The notes beneath the pieces are model-generated. The model was given only the letters and a program-made list of their open reading frames with translations, made no database searches and had not been told where the DNA came from. A program made the translations under genes and the position numbers. From Clostridia bacterium (GTDB taxonomy: Bacteria > Bacillota > Clostridia > Oscillospirales > Acutalibacteraceae), in NCBI GenBank assembly GCA_017399065.1, contig JAFQEL010000037.1:1-64000 (forward strand): a stretch of 64,000 bases of DNA, in the 5' to 3' direction. This document shows, one piece after another, positions 1 to 8,651 of this stretch; position 1 is the first letter of the stretch, and each line of letters starts with the position of its first letter.

Positions 1-102
1 GATGTAATTGATCAAGCTATTCACTACTTTAATTACATCAAGCCTTTGCGTAAACTGAATAGAAAAACGCCAGTCCAATACAGGATCGAACTGGCTACTT
101 AA
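1..102 (+). CDS. IS3-family transposase, C-terminal end only (cut by window edge)
   Basis: The first 33 codons read in frame to a TAA at 100-102 and encode the end of a DDE integrase-type transposase. The segment YFNYIKPLRKLN followed by TPVQYR matches the pattern at the C-terminus of IS3-family OrfB proteins (YN..R....L...TP..Y). The catalytic DDE residues lie outside the window, so activity cannot be judged. The IS right end should lie in the following ~60 bases, but I could not identify an inverted repeat without the left end. Confidence 0.72.
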   Translation, partial: DVIDQAIHYFNYIKPLRKLNRKTPVQYRIELAT

Positions 103-161
103 CTGATTCTTTTTTGTGTCTACAAAGTATTGACTATTTCAGTTCCTAAGAACACCCGGCA

Positions 162-243
162 GTTTTATTCGCTTATGGCGAGTTTTATTGCTACGCAGTG
201 GTATTATGCTTTGCATAGTGATATTCGACAATGCCGAGTTTAT
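162..243. repeat. Array of four mini-hairpins with GTTTTAT/GTGATAT-type linkers
   Basis: Four very short hairpins follow one another: TCGC/GCGA (169-181), TGC/GCA (189-197), TATGC/GCATA (205-217) and TCG/CGA (225-237). They are separated by linkers GTTTTAT, GTGGTAT, GTGATAT and GTTTAT. No reading frame of interest covers it. The architecture matches the larger array near 53.9 kb. Confidence 0.55.
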
Positions 244-264
244 CGGTTAATAAAATTGCATTAG

Positions 265-306
265 AAAGAGGTAACACAGTTTTATCCGTATTACCTCTTT
301 TAAATT
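265..306. terminator. Hairpin terminator AAAGAGGTAA/TTACCTCTTT
   Basis: A 10-bp perfect stem (265-274 with 291-300) lies just past the end of the minus-strand gene at 308. A-rich and T-rich flanks make it usable in either direction. The GAGGTAACAC core recurs in the terminator at 17027-17058. Confidence 0.6.
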
Positions 307-307
307 T

Positions 308-520
308 TTAACAACTATTCTTTTTATTTACATAGACTTTGTATTCGTAGGCATTTTCTGTCTGAATGCCGGGCAAGCCGTGATATCTGTCGGGACTGCC
401 TGGAGAATTTGTAACGACCTTGTATTCAATTCCCTTTGCAGTAAGGTCATCGGTGCATTTTCTGAGTGCTGTCAGGTCGCGGGTAACAAGGATTTCTTTA
501 CGGTTAAAAATAGTAATCAT
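308..520 (-). CDS. Small conserved protein of unknown function (70 aa)
   Basis: A 70-residue protein beginning MITIFNRKEILVT. It has a predicted beta-alpha-beta character, with a strand (EILVT), a helix (DLTALRKCTDDLTAKG) and a strand (IEYKVVTN), then a polar tail rich in Gly, Pro and Tyr. The start at 520 is well supported by an AGGAGA Shine-Dalgarno about 9 bases upstream. Small proteins with this NRKE opening and a central G-I-x-Y-K-V element are, to my memory, common in Clostridia; I know no function. It lies next to a broken RAYT and is followed by a hairpin terminator. It has no membrane segment, and its two cysteines do not form a motif. Confidence 0.6.
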   Translation of the reverse strand: MITIFNRKEILVTRDLTALRKCTDDLTAKGIEYKVVTNSPGSPDRYHGLPGIQTENAYEYKVYVNKKNSC

Positions 521-710
521 AAAACATTTCTCCTGTTTATTCTACATAGAAACAATCCGTTGTCCATTTGAGGTGGTTATACTTGATGTAATCGTAAATT
601 TTGTTATAGTCGTAATCGTCACGGATAATATGGTCGTGAAAGGAGCGTTGCCACAAACAACCGCCATAAAGTTTGGTTGTGTATGATTTTAAGTAACCAA
701 TCACATCTTA

Positions 711-737
711 TAGGGGAGGGTTTCCACGCCCTCCCGA
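711..737 (+). repeat. REP-like 27-nt palindrome, copy 1
   Basis: Reads TAGGGGAGGG, a 6-base centre and GCCCTCCCGA; the stem is GGGAGGG/CCCTCCC-like. It differs from the copy at 874-900 (read on the opposite strand) at 3 of 27 positions. It lies within the 3' half of the RAYT pseudogene. Confidence 0.7.
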
Positions 738-873
738 TTCATTGCTGATAACTACAAGTAAATGAATATGATCGGCATTATTATGTAATTATCTACGGTT
801 ATGTGTGCATAATTATCCTGCATATACTCAATGGCTGATTTTACATGATAACCTATTTCTGTAAGTTGTATTG

Positions 874-900
874 TCGGGAGGGCAAGGAGACCCTCCCCTA
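874..900 (-). repeat. REP-like 27-nt palindrome, copy 2 (inside RAYT coding frame)
   Basis: On the minus strand this reads TAGGGGAGGGTCTCC then TTGCCCTCCCGA. It is translated as part of the transposase (V-G-E-G-L-L-A-L-P-T). It forms an inverted pair with the copy at 711-737. Confidence 0.7.
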
Positions 901-1191
901 CAATTTCGGATAACAGCTTCTTTCGGTTATGGGTGCATATAGTTATAAAGTATGCACCGTTACTGCCATAATCATAATTTTTCAAACGGGTTGGTTTTCG
1001 TTTGGGATATGTATTATTCATAATTGATTTTTAATTTCAAATGAGCAAAATACAACATATCGCTGTTTTGTCCGCTTCTTTTTAAATTTGCGAGAAAATT
1101 GATGAGATGGCGTTTTCTTTGCCCCGAAGGAATATCGAGATATTTCGAGCGGACGAAAAAACATCAAATCACGATTTTATCCGCAATATTT

Positions 1192-1842
1192 TTATTTTGT
1201 CATTTTTTCCTGCTTAACCTTATGGTCGATTACGTGACGGGAAGAAAGCTCTTTGAGGATATCCTCGGTTGTGATGCCCATTTCTACCATCATAACCATT
1301 ACGTGGTATGCAAGGTCAGCAACCTCATAGATGGTTTCTTTCTTATCGTCTGCCTTAGCGGCGATGATAACCTCGGTAGACTCCTCGCCGACCTTTTTGA
1401 GGATTTTATCAATACCCTTTTCGAAGAGGTAGCTTGTGTATGAGCCTGCAGGCGGATTTGCCTTACGGGATTTGAGAAGCTCCTCAAGATTCTGAATCGA
1501 GAAATCCTGATAGCCTTCCTTACAGTAGACGGGCTTTGTGAAGCAGGAGTCTGTGCCCTTATGGCAGGCAGGGCCATCCTTTTTAACCTTAATAACGAGA
1601 GCATCCTTATCACAGTCTGCAGTGATGCTCATAACGTGCTGGTAGTTGCCCGAGGTCTCACCCTTTCTCCAGAGCTTCTGACGGGAGCGTGACCAGAAGC
1701 AGGTAGTGCCCTCTTCAATTGTAATTTCAAGGCTCTCTCTGTTCATATAAGCAACAGTGAGCACCTTCTTGCTCATATAGTCAACAACAACGGCAGGGAT
1801 AAGACCCTTTGAATCAAACTTAAGTTCATCAATATTAAGCAT
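1192..1842 (-). CDS. hisI: Bifunctional phosphoribosyl-AMP cyclohydrolase / phosphoribosyl-ATP pyrophosphatase
   Basis: HisIE fusion of 216 aa covering steps 2 and 3 of histidine biosynthesis. Residues 1-115 form the HisI cyclohydrolase, with [19 protein letters not shown], the zinc site DCDKDA and CHKGTDSCF. Residues about 120-210 form the HisE pyrophosphohydrolase, with [14 protein letters not shown] and [13 protein letters not shown], its acidic metal-binding helices. The length is normal for fused forms. It is the last gene of the histidine run, 2 bases after hisF, with a GAGGAT Shine-Dalgarno. A separate hisE would be redundant. The downstream 1064-1163 stretch holds a long-range inverted repeat but no clear U-tailed terminator. 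Confidence 0.95.
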   Translation of the reverse strand: MLNIDELKFDSKGLIPAVVVDYMSKKVLTVAYMNRESLEITIEEGTTCFWSRSRQKLWRKGETSGNYQHVMSITADCDKDALVIKVKKDGPACHKGTDSCFTKPVYCKEGYQDFSIQNLEELLKSRKANPPAGSYTSYLFEKGIDKILKKVGEESTEVIIAAKADDKKETIYEVADLAYHVMVMMVEMGITTEDILKELSSRHVIDHKVKQEKMTK

Positions 1843-1844
1843 TT

Positions 1845-2603
1845 TTATATCCTCACATTTATATCATTTTTGTTAAGCTCACGCTTGAGCTCATCTATTG
1901 TAACTTCACCGAAGTGGAAAATAGAAGCGGCAAGGCCCGCATCCACACCGGGGAGAGTTTTAAACAGCTTTTTAAAGTCATCAATACAGCCTGCACCGCC
2001 TGAAGCTATAACTGGTACGGAAACGATATTGCAGACAGCCTTGAGCATTTCAAGGTCGAAGCCCTGCTTGACACCGTCGGTATCGATACTGTTGACAACG
2101 ATTTCGCCTGCGCCGCTGTCAACACCGAATTTGATCCACTCGAGAGCATCAAGCTCGGTATTGACTCTGCCGCCGTTTTTGAAAACTTTGAACTTGCCGT
2201 CAACACGCTTGATATCCGCAGAAAGTACGACGCACTGGTCGCCGTATTTTTTTGCAGCTTCTCCGATAATTGACGGATTTTTGATTGCGCCCGAATTGAC
2301 GCTGACCTTATCGGCACCGCACTTGAGCACACGCTCAAAATCGTCTAACGTAGAAATACCGCCGCCGACTGTAAGCGGAATAAAAATCTTGGAAGCGGCT
2401 TCTTTGAGTATATCGGTGAAAATCTGTCTGCCCTCGACAGAAGCTGTTATATCGTAGAAAACAAGCTCATCCGCACCTGCACGGCTGTAATAATCAGCAA
2501 GCTCAACAGGTGAAGAAACATCGCTTAAGCCTTCAAAATTAACACCTTTTACTACCCTGCCGTTTTTGACATCAAGGCAGGGAATTATTCTTTTTGTAAT
2601 CAT
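1845..2603 (-). CDS. hisF: Imidazole glycerol phosphate synthase, cyclase subunit
   Basis: A 252-aa (beta/alpha)8 barrel. The start [16 protein letters not shown] carries the catalytic Asp of His[29 protein letters not shown] and VIASGGAG are the barrel phosphate-binding and catalytic elements. With HisH it turns PRFAR plus glutamine-derived ammonia into IGP and AICAR. It starts directly after the hisA stop codon with no spacer, which suggests coupled translation. Full length, nothing odd. Confidence 0.96.
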   Translation of the reverse strand: MITKRIIPCLDVKNGRVVKGVNFEGLSDVSSPVELADYYSRAGADELVFYDITASVEGRQIFTDILKEAASKIFIPLTVGGGISTLDDFERVLKCGADKVSVNSGAIKNPSIIGEAAKKYGDQCVVLSADIKRVDGKFKVFKNGGRVNTELDALEWIKFGVDSGAGEIVVNSIDTDGVKQGFDLEMLKAVCNIVSVPVIASGGAGCIDDFKKLFKTLPGVDAGLAASIFHFGEVTIDELKRELNKNDINVRI

Positions 2604-3326
2604 TTATCTGTCCCCCGCTGTTATCTTAACTGCATCGGCAAGGTCAATTGCACCGGTATAGAGTGCCTTGCCGAGAATTGCACCGTAGACGTTCATTTCG
2701 TTAAGCGCCTTGACATCGTCAAGAGTTGACACACCGCCCGAAGCTACGGTATCAAACTTAAAGCGTGTTGCCATTTCACGGTAAAGCTCACGGTTTGTGC
2801 CCTGCATTGCACCGTCCTTTGAAATATCGGTACAAATTACGGTAGCAACGCCCATTGCATCGAGCTTTTCGCAGAAATCAAAGCCGTCAACCTCGGAAAC
2901 ATTAGTCCAGCCGTGGGTCGCAACCTTACCGTCAAGCATATCGACACCGACAGCAATTTTATCGCCGTATTTTTCTACCATTTCGGCAACAAAATCGGGA
3001 TTAGAAATAGCAACCGTACCGAGGATGACACGCATTACGCCTGCGTCAATATATTTCTTTATTATCTCTTCGTTGCGGATACCGCCGCCGATTTCAACCT
3101 TAAGGCCGCTGTTTTTTGCAAGATCGGCAACAATATCAAAATTAGGGTTATCGCCATCCTTAGCGCCGTCGAGATCAACAACGTGAAGATACTCGGCACC
3201 TGCCGCCTTGAAGCCCTTTGCGGTTTCAAGAGGATTTGTACCGTAAACTGTCATCTGATTATAGTCGCCCTTATAAAGACGGACGACCTGCTTATCTTTC
3301 AGATCAATTGCAGGAAAAAGTTTCAT
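2604..3326 (-). CDS. hisA: ProFAR isomerase
   Basis: A 240-aa barrel isomerase for the Amadori rearrangement of ProFAR to PRFAR. The start MKLFPAIDLKDKQVVRLYKG has the catalytic Asp in PAIDL. Further motifs are EIGGGIRNEE, RVILGT, ICTDISKDGAMQG (the second Asp) and ASGGVS. It is paralogous to HisF next to it, with the internal half-barrel repeat visible in the two GG(I/V) loops. It lies 14 bases after hisH. Its length is standard. Confidence 0.96.
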   Translation of the reverse strand: MKLFPAIDLKDKQVVRLYKGDYNQMTVYGTNPLETAKGFKAAGAEYLHVVDLDGAKDGDNPNFDIVADLAKNSGLKVEIGGGIRNEEIIKKYIDAGVMRVILGTVAISNPDFVAEMVEKYGDKIAVGVDMLDGKVATHGWTNVSEVDGFDFCEKLDAMGVATVICTDISKDGAMQGTNRELYREMATRFKFDTVASGGVSTLDDVKALNEMNVYGAILGKALYTGAIDLADAVKITAGDR

Positions 3327-3340
3327 ATTTCATTCACCTC

Positions 3341-3949
3341 TTATAACTCACAGAATGCTTTGAGGATGTTGAGACCTACCTCGCCGCTTTTCTCGGGGTG
3401 GAACTGACAGCCGTAGACGTTATCCTTGGCAACAGCCGCAGTAAGCGGTGCACCGTATTTGGACACGGCAACAGTATCCTTCTCACAGTCCGCCGCATAA
3501 AAAGAGTGGACAAAATAGACGTGGTCGCCGTTATTTATATATTTGAACAGCTTGCTCTCACGAGTAAAATCAAGTGAATTCCAACCGATATGCGGAATCT
3601 TGAGGTCAGACGGGATAACATCGGAAATCGGCATAACACTGCCGCCGATAAGACCGAGGCCGGGATGCTCGCCGTATTCAAGACTTTTATCGAAAAGCAT
3701 CTGCATACCGAGGCATATACCCATAAGGGGCTTACCTGTTTTAACCTGCTCTTTTACAACATCTGCCATACCGCTTTCGTCGAGCTTACGCTTTGCATCG
3801 GCAAAGGCACCGACACCGGGCAGAATAATATGCGAGCAGGAATCTATAATCTTTTTATCGTTAGTCAGAACAACATCTTCGCCGATAAACTTGAAAGAAG
3901 AATAGAGCGAAAAAATATTGCCGACACCGTAATCAATAATTGCAAGCAA
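3341..3949 (-). CDS. hisH: Imidazole glycerol phosphate synthase, glutamine amidotransferase subunit
   Basis: A 202-aa class I glutaminase that feeds ammonia to HisF. It shows IIDYGVGNIFS at the N-terminus, the oxyanion strand ILPGVGAF, the nucleophile Cys in GICLGMQMLF, and the His-Glu pair in YGCQFHPEKSGE. It lies 2 bases downstream of hisB and 14 bases ahead of hisA. The canonical triad is complete. Confidence 0.96.
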   Translation of the reverse strand: MLAIIDYGVGNIFSLYSSFKFIGEDVVLTNDKKIIDSCSHIILPGVGAFADAKRKLDESGMADVVKEQVKTGKPLMGICLGMQMLFDKSLEYGEHPGLGLIGGSVMPISDVIPSDLKIPHIGWNSLDFTRESKLFKYINNGDHVYFVHSFYAADCEKDTVAVSKYGAPLTAAVAKDNVYGCQFHPEKSGEVGLNILKAFCEL

Positions 3950-3951
3950 AA

Positions 3952-4548
3952 TTAAAGCACTCCCTTAGTTGACGGAATTTCATTACTGTATTTTTCATCT
4001 ATGCTTACGGCATTACCGAGCACACGTGCGAGAGCCTTGAAGCTGCCCTCAATAATGTGGTGAGTATTTGAGCCGTAAAGCAGTTTTATATGAAGAGTCA
4101 TTTTTGCATTACGTACAAAGCCGAGAAGAAACTCGGAAACCAACTCGGTATCAAAATCGCCTACTGTAGGCTTGATATCACCGAGGTCAAGACTTAAGTG
4201 TGCTCTGCCCGAAATATCAACGGCACAAAGCACAAGCGACTCATCCATAGGAAGCATAATATCGCCGTAACGCTTTATACCTGCCATATTTCCCAGAGCC
4301 TGAGCGAAAGCCTGACCGAGGCATATACCGATATCTTCGGTAGTGTGGTGATAGTCAACCTGTGTATCACCATCGCAGGTAACGTCAAGGTCAAAACGGC
4401 CGTGTTTTGCAAAGAGTGTCAGCATATGGTCAAGGAAACCGCAGCCTGTATTTATATTGCTTTTGCCGCTTCCGTCAAGGTCAAGACTGAGCTGAATACG
4501 GGTTTCGGCTGTGTTTCTTGTAATTTCACTTTTACGCATATTTATCAT
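3952..4548 (-). CDS. hisB: Imidazoleglycerol-phosphate dehydratase
   Basis: A dehydratase with the dehydratase domain only (about 195 aa, no HAD phosphatase). The manganese-binding repeats appear as FLDHMLTLFAKHGRF, DYHHTTEDIGI and HIKLLYGSNTHHIIEGSFK. The first ATG (4548) overlaps the hisC stop as ATGA. A second ATG at 4539 (MRKSEITRN) has better spacing from the AAAGGG Shine-Dalgarno and may be the real start. Because the phosphatase half is missing, histidinol-phosphatase must be supplied by another gene, and none is visible in this operon. Confidence 0.95.
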   Translation of the reverse strand: MINMRKSEITRNTAETRIQLSLDLDGSGKSNINTGCGFLDHMLTLFAKHGRFDLDVTCDGDTQVDYHHTTEDIGICLGQAFAQALGNMAGIKRYGDIMLPMDESLVLCAVDISGRAHLSLDLGDIKPTVGDFDTELVSEFLLGFVRNAKMTLHIKLLYGSNTHHIIEGSFKALARVLGNAVSIDEKYSNEIPSTKGVL

Positions 4549-5612
4549 TCCCTTTCTGACAGAATTGCGTCTAATGTATTAAGCAAAGCATCCATCTGCT
4601 CTTTTGTACCGATTGTGATACGCAGGAAATCGGAAAGACGCTCTTTATTGAAATATCGCACAAGAATTCCTCTTTCCTTGAGCTTTGAGTAAAGCTCTTC
4701 ACCGCTCGCAGAATTATGTGCAGCAAAGACAAAATTGGTCTTTGACGGTAATACTCTGAAGCCTCGCTTTTCAAGCTCGGTAACAGTATACTCGCGGTTA
4801 GCGATTATCTGCTGACGTGTTGACTCAAAGTAAGCACTGTCTTTAATTGAAGCTTCACCTGCAAGCAGAGTAAGGCGGTTGATATTATAGGGATTAGTTG
4901 AAAAACGAACCGTATTGAGGTCGGTTATTATATCCTCATGAGCTATGGCAAAGCCGAGTCTTGCACCTGCAAGCTGACGTGACTTTGAGAAAGTCTGGAC
5001 AACTATGAGGTTAGAATATTTATTGGTAAGAGCAACTGCACTGTCCGCACCGAAATCGACGTAAGCCTCGTCGATAACAACAATATTATCGGGATTTGAG
5101 ACAAGAATCTTCTCAATATCCTCAAGGCTGACAGCCATACCCGTGGGTGCATTAGGATTGGCAATCACAACTGTTTTGCCTATACCGCAGTAGTCGTTTA
5201 CATCGAGCGAATAATCTTCTTTAAGCGGTACAACCTGCGAATCAATGCCGTAAAGGCGTGCAAAAACCGAATAGAAGCCGTAGCTTATATCGGGGAATGC
5301 AACAGGTGTATCACTGTCGCAATAAGCCTGGAAGATGAAAGAAAGAATTTCATCCGAGCCGTTACCGAGGACAACGTTTTTGCTGTCTACTCCGTAATAA
5401 TCGGCTATAGCCTGAACTGTACGTTTACACTCGGGGTCGGAATAAAGCCTGAGTTTTGCGACCTCGTCACTGTTCACAGCCTTTATCACTTTGGGTGAAG
5501 GCTCAAACGGCGACTCGTTTGTATTGAGTTTTATGTACTGCTGATCCTGCGGCTGTTCGCCCGGTGTATAAGCCGTAAGCGAATCAAATCTGCGGCTGAA
5601 AAATCTGCTCAT
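4545..5612 (-). CDS. hisC: Histidinol-phosphate aminotransferase
   Basis: A 355-aa PLP-dependent class I/II aminotransferase. Key parts are LNTNESPFEPSP near the start, LGNGSDEIL, NPNAPTG, DEAYVDFG and the lysine loop VQTFSKSRQLAGARLGFA. It converts imidazole-acetol phosphate to histidinol phosphate using glutamate. It lies between hisD (25-base gap) and hisB (4-base overlap). The context makes the assignment firm over other aminotransferases of the same fold. Confidence 0.95.
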   Translation of the reverse strand: MSRFFSRRFDSLTAYTPGEQPQDQQYIKLNTNESPFEPSPKVIKAVNSDEVAKLRLYSDPECKRTVQAIADYYGVDSKNVVLGNGSDEILSFIFQAYCDSDTPVAFPDISYGFYSVFARLYGIDSQVVPLKEDYSLDVNDYCGIGKTVVIANPNAPTGMAVSLEDIEKILVSNPDNIVVIDEAYVDFGADSAVALTNKYSNLIVVQTFSKSRQLAGARLGFAIAHEDIITDLNTVRFSTNPYNINRLTLLAGEASIKDSAYFESTRQQIIANREYTVTELEKRGFRVLPSKTNFVFAAHNSASGEELYSKLKERGILVRYFNKERLSDFLRITIGTKEQMDALLNTLDAILSERE

Positions 5613-5637
5613 AGTGTGTTACTCCGAAAAAAATCAA

Positions 5638-6909
5638 TTAGTCTTCAAATCTTACTGTGACGGACTTGCCGTGTGCCTGAAGTCCCTCTTTCTGTGCGAA
5701 TGCGTCAATCTTTTCATAAACAGACTCAAGTGCCTGCTGTGAATAGGACATAAAGGATGACTTCTTGACAAAATCATCGACTGAAAGCGGACTTGAGAAG
5801 CGTGCTGTGCCGCTTGTGGGAAGAGTGTGGTTGGGACCTGCAAAGTAGTCGCCGAGTGCCTCGGGACAGTTTTTGCCGAGGAATACGGAGCCTGCATTGC
5901 GTATGAGAGGAAGCAGGTCAAACGGACGGTCAACACACACCTCAAGATGCTCGGGAGCTATTGCGTTTGACATCTCGATTGCCTTTTTAAGGTCATCGAC
6001 AACGATAATCTTGCCGTTATTGTCGACTGAAACACGTGCAATTTCGGCACGTGAAAGCTGAGGAATCTGCACCTCAAGCTCAGCACTGACTGCCTTTGCA
6101 AGGTCGATACTGTCTGTTACAAGTACGGCACTTGCATTCTTATCGTGCTCAGCCTGAGAAAGCATATCGGCAGCGACAAACTTCGGGTTGCAGGTGCCGT
6201 CGGCAATAACGAGAATCTCACTAGGACCTGCAATCATATCGATTGCAACAGTGCCGAATACCTGACGCTTTGCCTCTGCAACAAAGACGTTACCGGGGCC
6301 GACAATCTTATCGACCTGAGGAATAGTTTCGGTAGAGTATGCAAGGGCTGCAACAGCCTGTGCACCGCCTACCTTGAAGATACGGTCAACACCTGCGATT
6401 TTAGCCGCAACGAGGATTGCAGGCTTGATACTGCCATCCTTTGAAGGAGGTGTAACCATAACAATTTCATCGCAACCTGCAAGCTTTGCAGGAATACAGT
6501 TCATAAGAACTGATGAAGGATAGCTAGCTGTACCGCCCGGTACATAAAGACCTACACGCTCAAGCGGAATCACACGCTGACCGAGCACAACACCGTCGCG
6601 CGGAGTGATTACAAAGCCTGTCCTTACCTGATGACGGTGAAACTCGCGGATATTCTCCGCAGCCTCTTCAATAATTGCAACAAACTCGGGCTCGAGTGCT
6701 GCAAAAGCCGCATCGATTTCCTCGGAGGAAACCTCAAGGCTCTCAAGCTCTGCACCGTCGAACTTTGCCGAATACTCTCTGAGTGCTTTGTCGCCGTTTT
6801 TGCGTACGTTTGCGATAATATCGGCAACTATCTCACCTACTGTATTTTTTTCTTCTGTGCGGTCAAAGATATCTTCCGCTTTGAAACTGCCTTCATAAAT
6901 CTTAATCAT
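5638..6909 (-). CDS. hisD: Histidinol dehydrogenase
   Basis: A 423-aa zinc and NAD-dependent enzyme that carries out the last two oxidations to histidine. Motifs include YVPGGTASYPSSVLMN, KVGGAQAVAALAYST, VGPGNVFVAEAKRQVFG, DMIAGPSEILV, DMLSQAEHD (Gln and His metal and catalytic residues) and APEHLEV. The start ATG at 6909 overlaps the hisG stop (ATGA). Length and order are standard. Confidence 0.96.
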   Translation of the reverse strand: MIKIYEGSFKAEDIFDRTEEKNTVGEIVADIIANVRKNGDKALREYSAKFDGAELESLEVSSEEIDAAFAALEPEFVAIIEEAAENIREFHRHQVRTGFVITPRDGVVLGQRVIPLERVGLYVPGGTASYPSSVLMNCIPAKLAGCDEIVMVTPPSKDGSIKPAILVAAKIAGVDRIFKVGGAQAVAALAYSTETIPQVDKIVGPGNVFVAEAKRQVFGTVAIDMIAGPSEILVIADGTCNPKFVAADMLSQAEHDKNASAVLVTDSIDLAKAVSAELEVQIPQLSRAEIARVSVDNNGKIIVVDDLKKAIEMSNAIAPEHLEVCVDRPFDLLPLIRNAGSVFLGKNCPEALGDYFAGPNHTLPTSGTARFSSPLSVDDFVKKSSFMSYSQQALESVYEKIDAFAQKEGLQAHGKSVTVRFED

Positions 6910-7535
6910 TTCTCAATTACCTCTTGAAGTCTTTTGCGTATATCTGCAATCTGCTCATTTTTAAACTTTGTGCTGGCTTTATTTGCAACAAGTCTTGCAC
7001 TTATCGGAATTATTGACTCGATAACCTCAAGGTTATTCTCCTTGAGAGTTGTACCCGTTTCAACGATGTCGACGATAACGTCCGTCATACCGAGAATCGG
7101 TGCGATCTCAATTGAGCCGTTGAGCTTACAGATTTCTATATCCCTGCCCTTTTTTGCATAGTGTGCACGGGCAATATTTACAAACTTTGTTGCGACTCTG
7201 AGAGTCTTCTCGGGGTTGTCACGGAAAATGTCGGGAGCGGCAACGCACATTCTGCATTTGCCGATATTCATATCGAGAAGCTCGTAGATATCGGGCTCAT
7301 ACTCGAGAAGAATATCCTTACCTACCACGCCGATATCTGCCGCACCGCGCTCGACGTAAATCGCAACGTCGGACGGTTTCGACCAGAAATAGCGGACTTT
7401 ATTCTCGTGGTTTTCGAATATAAGGCTTCTGTTTTTCTCACGGATCGCGGGGCAACCGTAGCCGATACGCTCAAACATATCGTATACCTTTTCGCCGAGT
7501 CTGCCTTTGGGCAGTGCTATATTAAGATAATCCAT
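6906..7535 (-). CDS. hisG: ATP phosphoribosyltransferase, catalytic subunit (short form)
   Basis: First enzyme of histidine synthesis, about 209 aa. The start at 7535 (MDYLNIALPKGRLGEK) is chosen because it opens the conserved fold and has a GGGAG Shine-Dalgarno; a longer in-frame reading would run back into hisZ. The PRPP-binding loop is seen in DVIVDIVETGTTLKENNL. The C-terminal regulatory domain of long HisG is absent, so it belongs to the short type that needs HisZ, which is the next gene upstream (7-base gap). Feedback control by histidine is expected to act through HisZ. Confidence 0.95.
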   Translation of the reverse strand: MDYLNIALPKGRLGEKVYDMFERIGYGCPAIREKNRSLIFENHENKVRYFWSKPSDVAIYVERGAADIGVVGKDILLEYEPDIYELLDMNIGKCRMCVAAPDIFRDNPEKTLRVATKFVNIARAHYAKKGRDIEICKLNGSIEIAPILGMTDVIVDIVETGTTLKENNLEVIESIIPISARLVANKASTKFKNEQIADIRKRLQEVIEK

Positions 7536-7542
7536 TATCGGC

Positions 7543-8631
7543 TCACTCCCCTTCCTCTGTGATTGTGACAAGCTGTTTGTACTTAAGACCTTCAGGTACG
7601 GTGTTGAGCACCTTAACTGATTTACCCTGAGCGGTAAACTCTGTAGCTTTTTCGGATATTTTTACGGGTGAAACCCCCTTATCGTAGCAAAGAAGCACAT
7701 CGACATCGTACTCTTTCTCATACTTTGCATAAAGCTCAAGAATATCGACATAGACGGCAAAACCGATTGCCTGACAGTCCTTACCGAGCTTTTTGAGAAG
7801 GTTATCGTATCTGCCGCCGCTGAGCACACTGCAAGGTACAGACTCAACATAGCCGCGGTAAATAACACCGTTGTAGTAGCTCATATCGTTGACGATAGAG
7901 AAGTCAAGATTGATATGCTCACCCTCACCCGAAGCCTTGAGGAAATCATAAAGAGCTTTAAGCTCCTCAGCCGCATCAACCATAGCCGGAGTTACCGCAA
8001 GCTCACGGATTTGGGGATAGGTTGACTCAAAATCGCCGTAGATTTCAGAGAGCATAGCAATACGCTGAGCTGTTTCAGGCTCGACACCGTAATGCTCACA
8101 GCTTGAAAGAAGCTCGTGTGTATCCTTCTTACCGAGGAAGCCGATTAATTTTTCCTTACGGCTGTCGCTGAGATCAGCTGTATCAAGCAGAGCGGAAACA
8201 AAGCCCATATGAGAAATATCAAGCACGTAATTACTGCTGACAGCCTTTAAGCTGCGGGCGGCAAGGAGCACAACCTCGCCGAGTGTATAGGCATCGATAT
8301 CGCCGATATACTCAAGGCCGAGCTGCGTGATTTCTTTATACTCCTTGGTTTCTCTTGAAGCTCTGTAGACATTTTCTTTGTAATACAGCTTCTGTGCTTC
8401 ACCGGGCTTTGCATTCTTTGCAATAGAAAGCGTTATATCGGGCTTGAGAGCAAAGAGCTTACCGTGAAGGTCGGTGAAAGTAATGATATTCTCTGTTGAG
8501 AGGAATTTTTTGTATTCAAGATAGAGGTCGTATTCCTCAAACTTGCTCATTTTGAAACGCTTATAACCCATCTGCTCATAGAGCATACGAAGGTTATACA
8601 GCGTTGTATCGTTGTAGTTGTATGTACCCAT
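7543..8631 (-). CDS. hisZ: ATP phosphoribosyltransferase regulatory subunit
   Basis: A 362-aa class II tRNA-synthetase-like protein, a paralogue of HisRS without aminoacylation. It shows FTDLHGKLFALKPDITLSIAK (motif 2-like), YKENVYRASRETKEY, QLGLEYIGD, and the histidine-binding segments MSYYNGVIYRGYVE and SGGRYDNLLKKLG. It pairs with the short HisG next to it. A true hisS would carry a C-terminal anticodon-binding domain with a longer chain. It lies 20 bases after the sialidase-like gene, with no room for a T-box or attenuator. Confidence 0.93.
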   Translation of the reverse strand: MGTYNYNDTTLYNLRMLYEQMGYKRFKMSKFEEYDLYLEYKKFLSTENIITFTDLHGKLFALKPDITLSIAKNAKPGEAQKLYYKENVYRASRETKEYKEITQLGLEYIGDIDAYTLGEVVLLAARSLKAVSSNYVLDISHMGFVSALLDTADLSDSRKEKLIGFLGKKDTHELLSSCEHYGVEPETAQRIAMLSEIYGDFESTYPQIRELAVTPAMVDAAEELKALYDFLKASGEGEHINLDFSIVNDMSYYNGVIYRGYVESVPCSVLSGGRYDNLLKKLGKDCQAIGFAVYVDILELYAKYEKEYDVDVLLCYDKGVSPVKISEKATEFTAQGKSVKVLNTVPEGLKYKQLVTITEEGE

Positions 8632-8651
8632 AAATAAATCTCCGCTGAAAA

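Larger units (their letters stand above)
537..1021 (-). pseudogene. REP-associated tyrosine transposase (RAYT, Y1-type), broken
   Basis: The start (MNNTYPKRKPTRLKNYDYG then NGAYFITICTHNRK) is that of an IS200-like Y1 transposase of the RAYT class. The HUH region should read MPNHIHL, but one base is missing after MP near 772-776. Restoring it gives HIHLLVVISNES, then the second embedded palindrome, then a TAA where CAA would fit, and after that VIGYLKSYTTKLYG and LWQRSFHDHIIRDDYDYN through to a TAA at 537-539. The gene therefore carries a 1-nt deletion and one nonsense codon. Two 27-nt palindromes lie inside it and would be read in frame (GEGLLALP and GGRGNPPL). The conserved order of all blocks leaves little doubt about the family. 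As it stands it cannot make an active enzyme. Confidence 0.82.

Noticed and set aside
380-686. Two plus-strand frames across 380-686
   Set aside because: They are opposite the small minus-strand gene and the RAYT pseudogene, which have better start sites and recognisable protein sequence.
1064-1163. Terminal inverted repeats of a mobile element (TGTTTTGTCCGCTTC at 1064-1078 and its near reverse complement at 1147-1163)
   Set aside because: The arms enclose only about 70 bases with no gene, and similar arms were not found at the other side of the RAYT. It may be a weak terminator for hisIE instead.
8632-8651. T-box or histidine attenuator before hisZ
   Set aside because: Only 20 bases separate hisZ from the upstream gene; there is no room for a leader.
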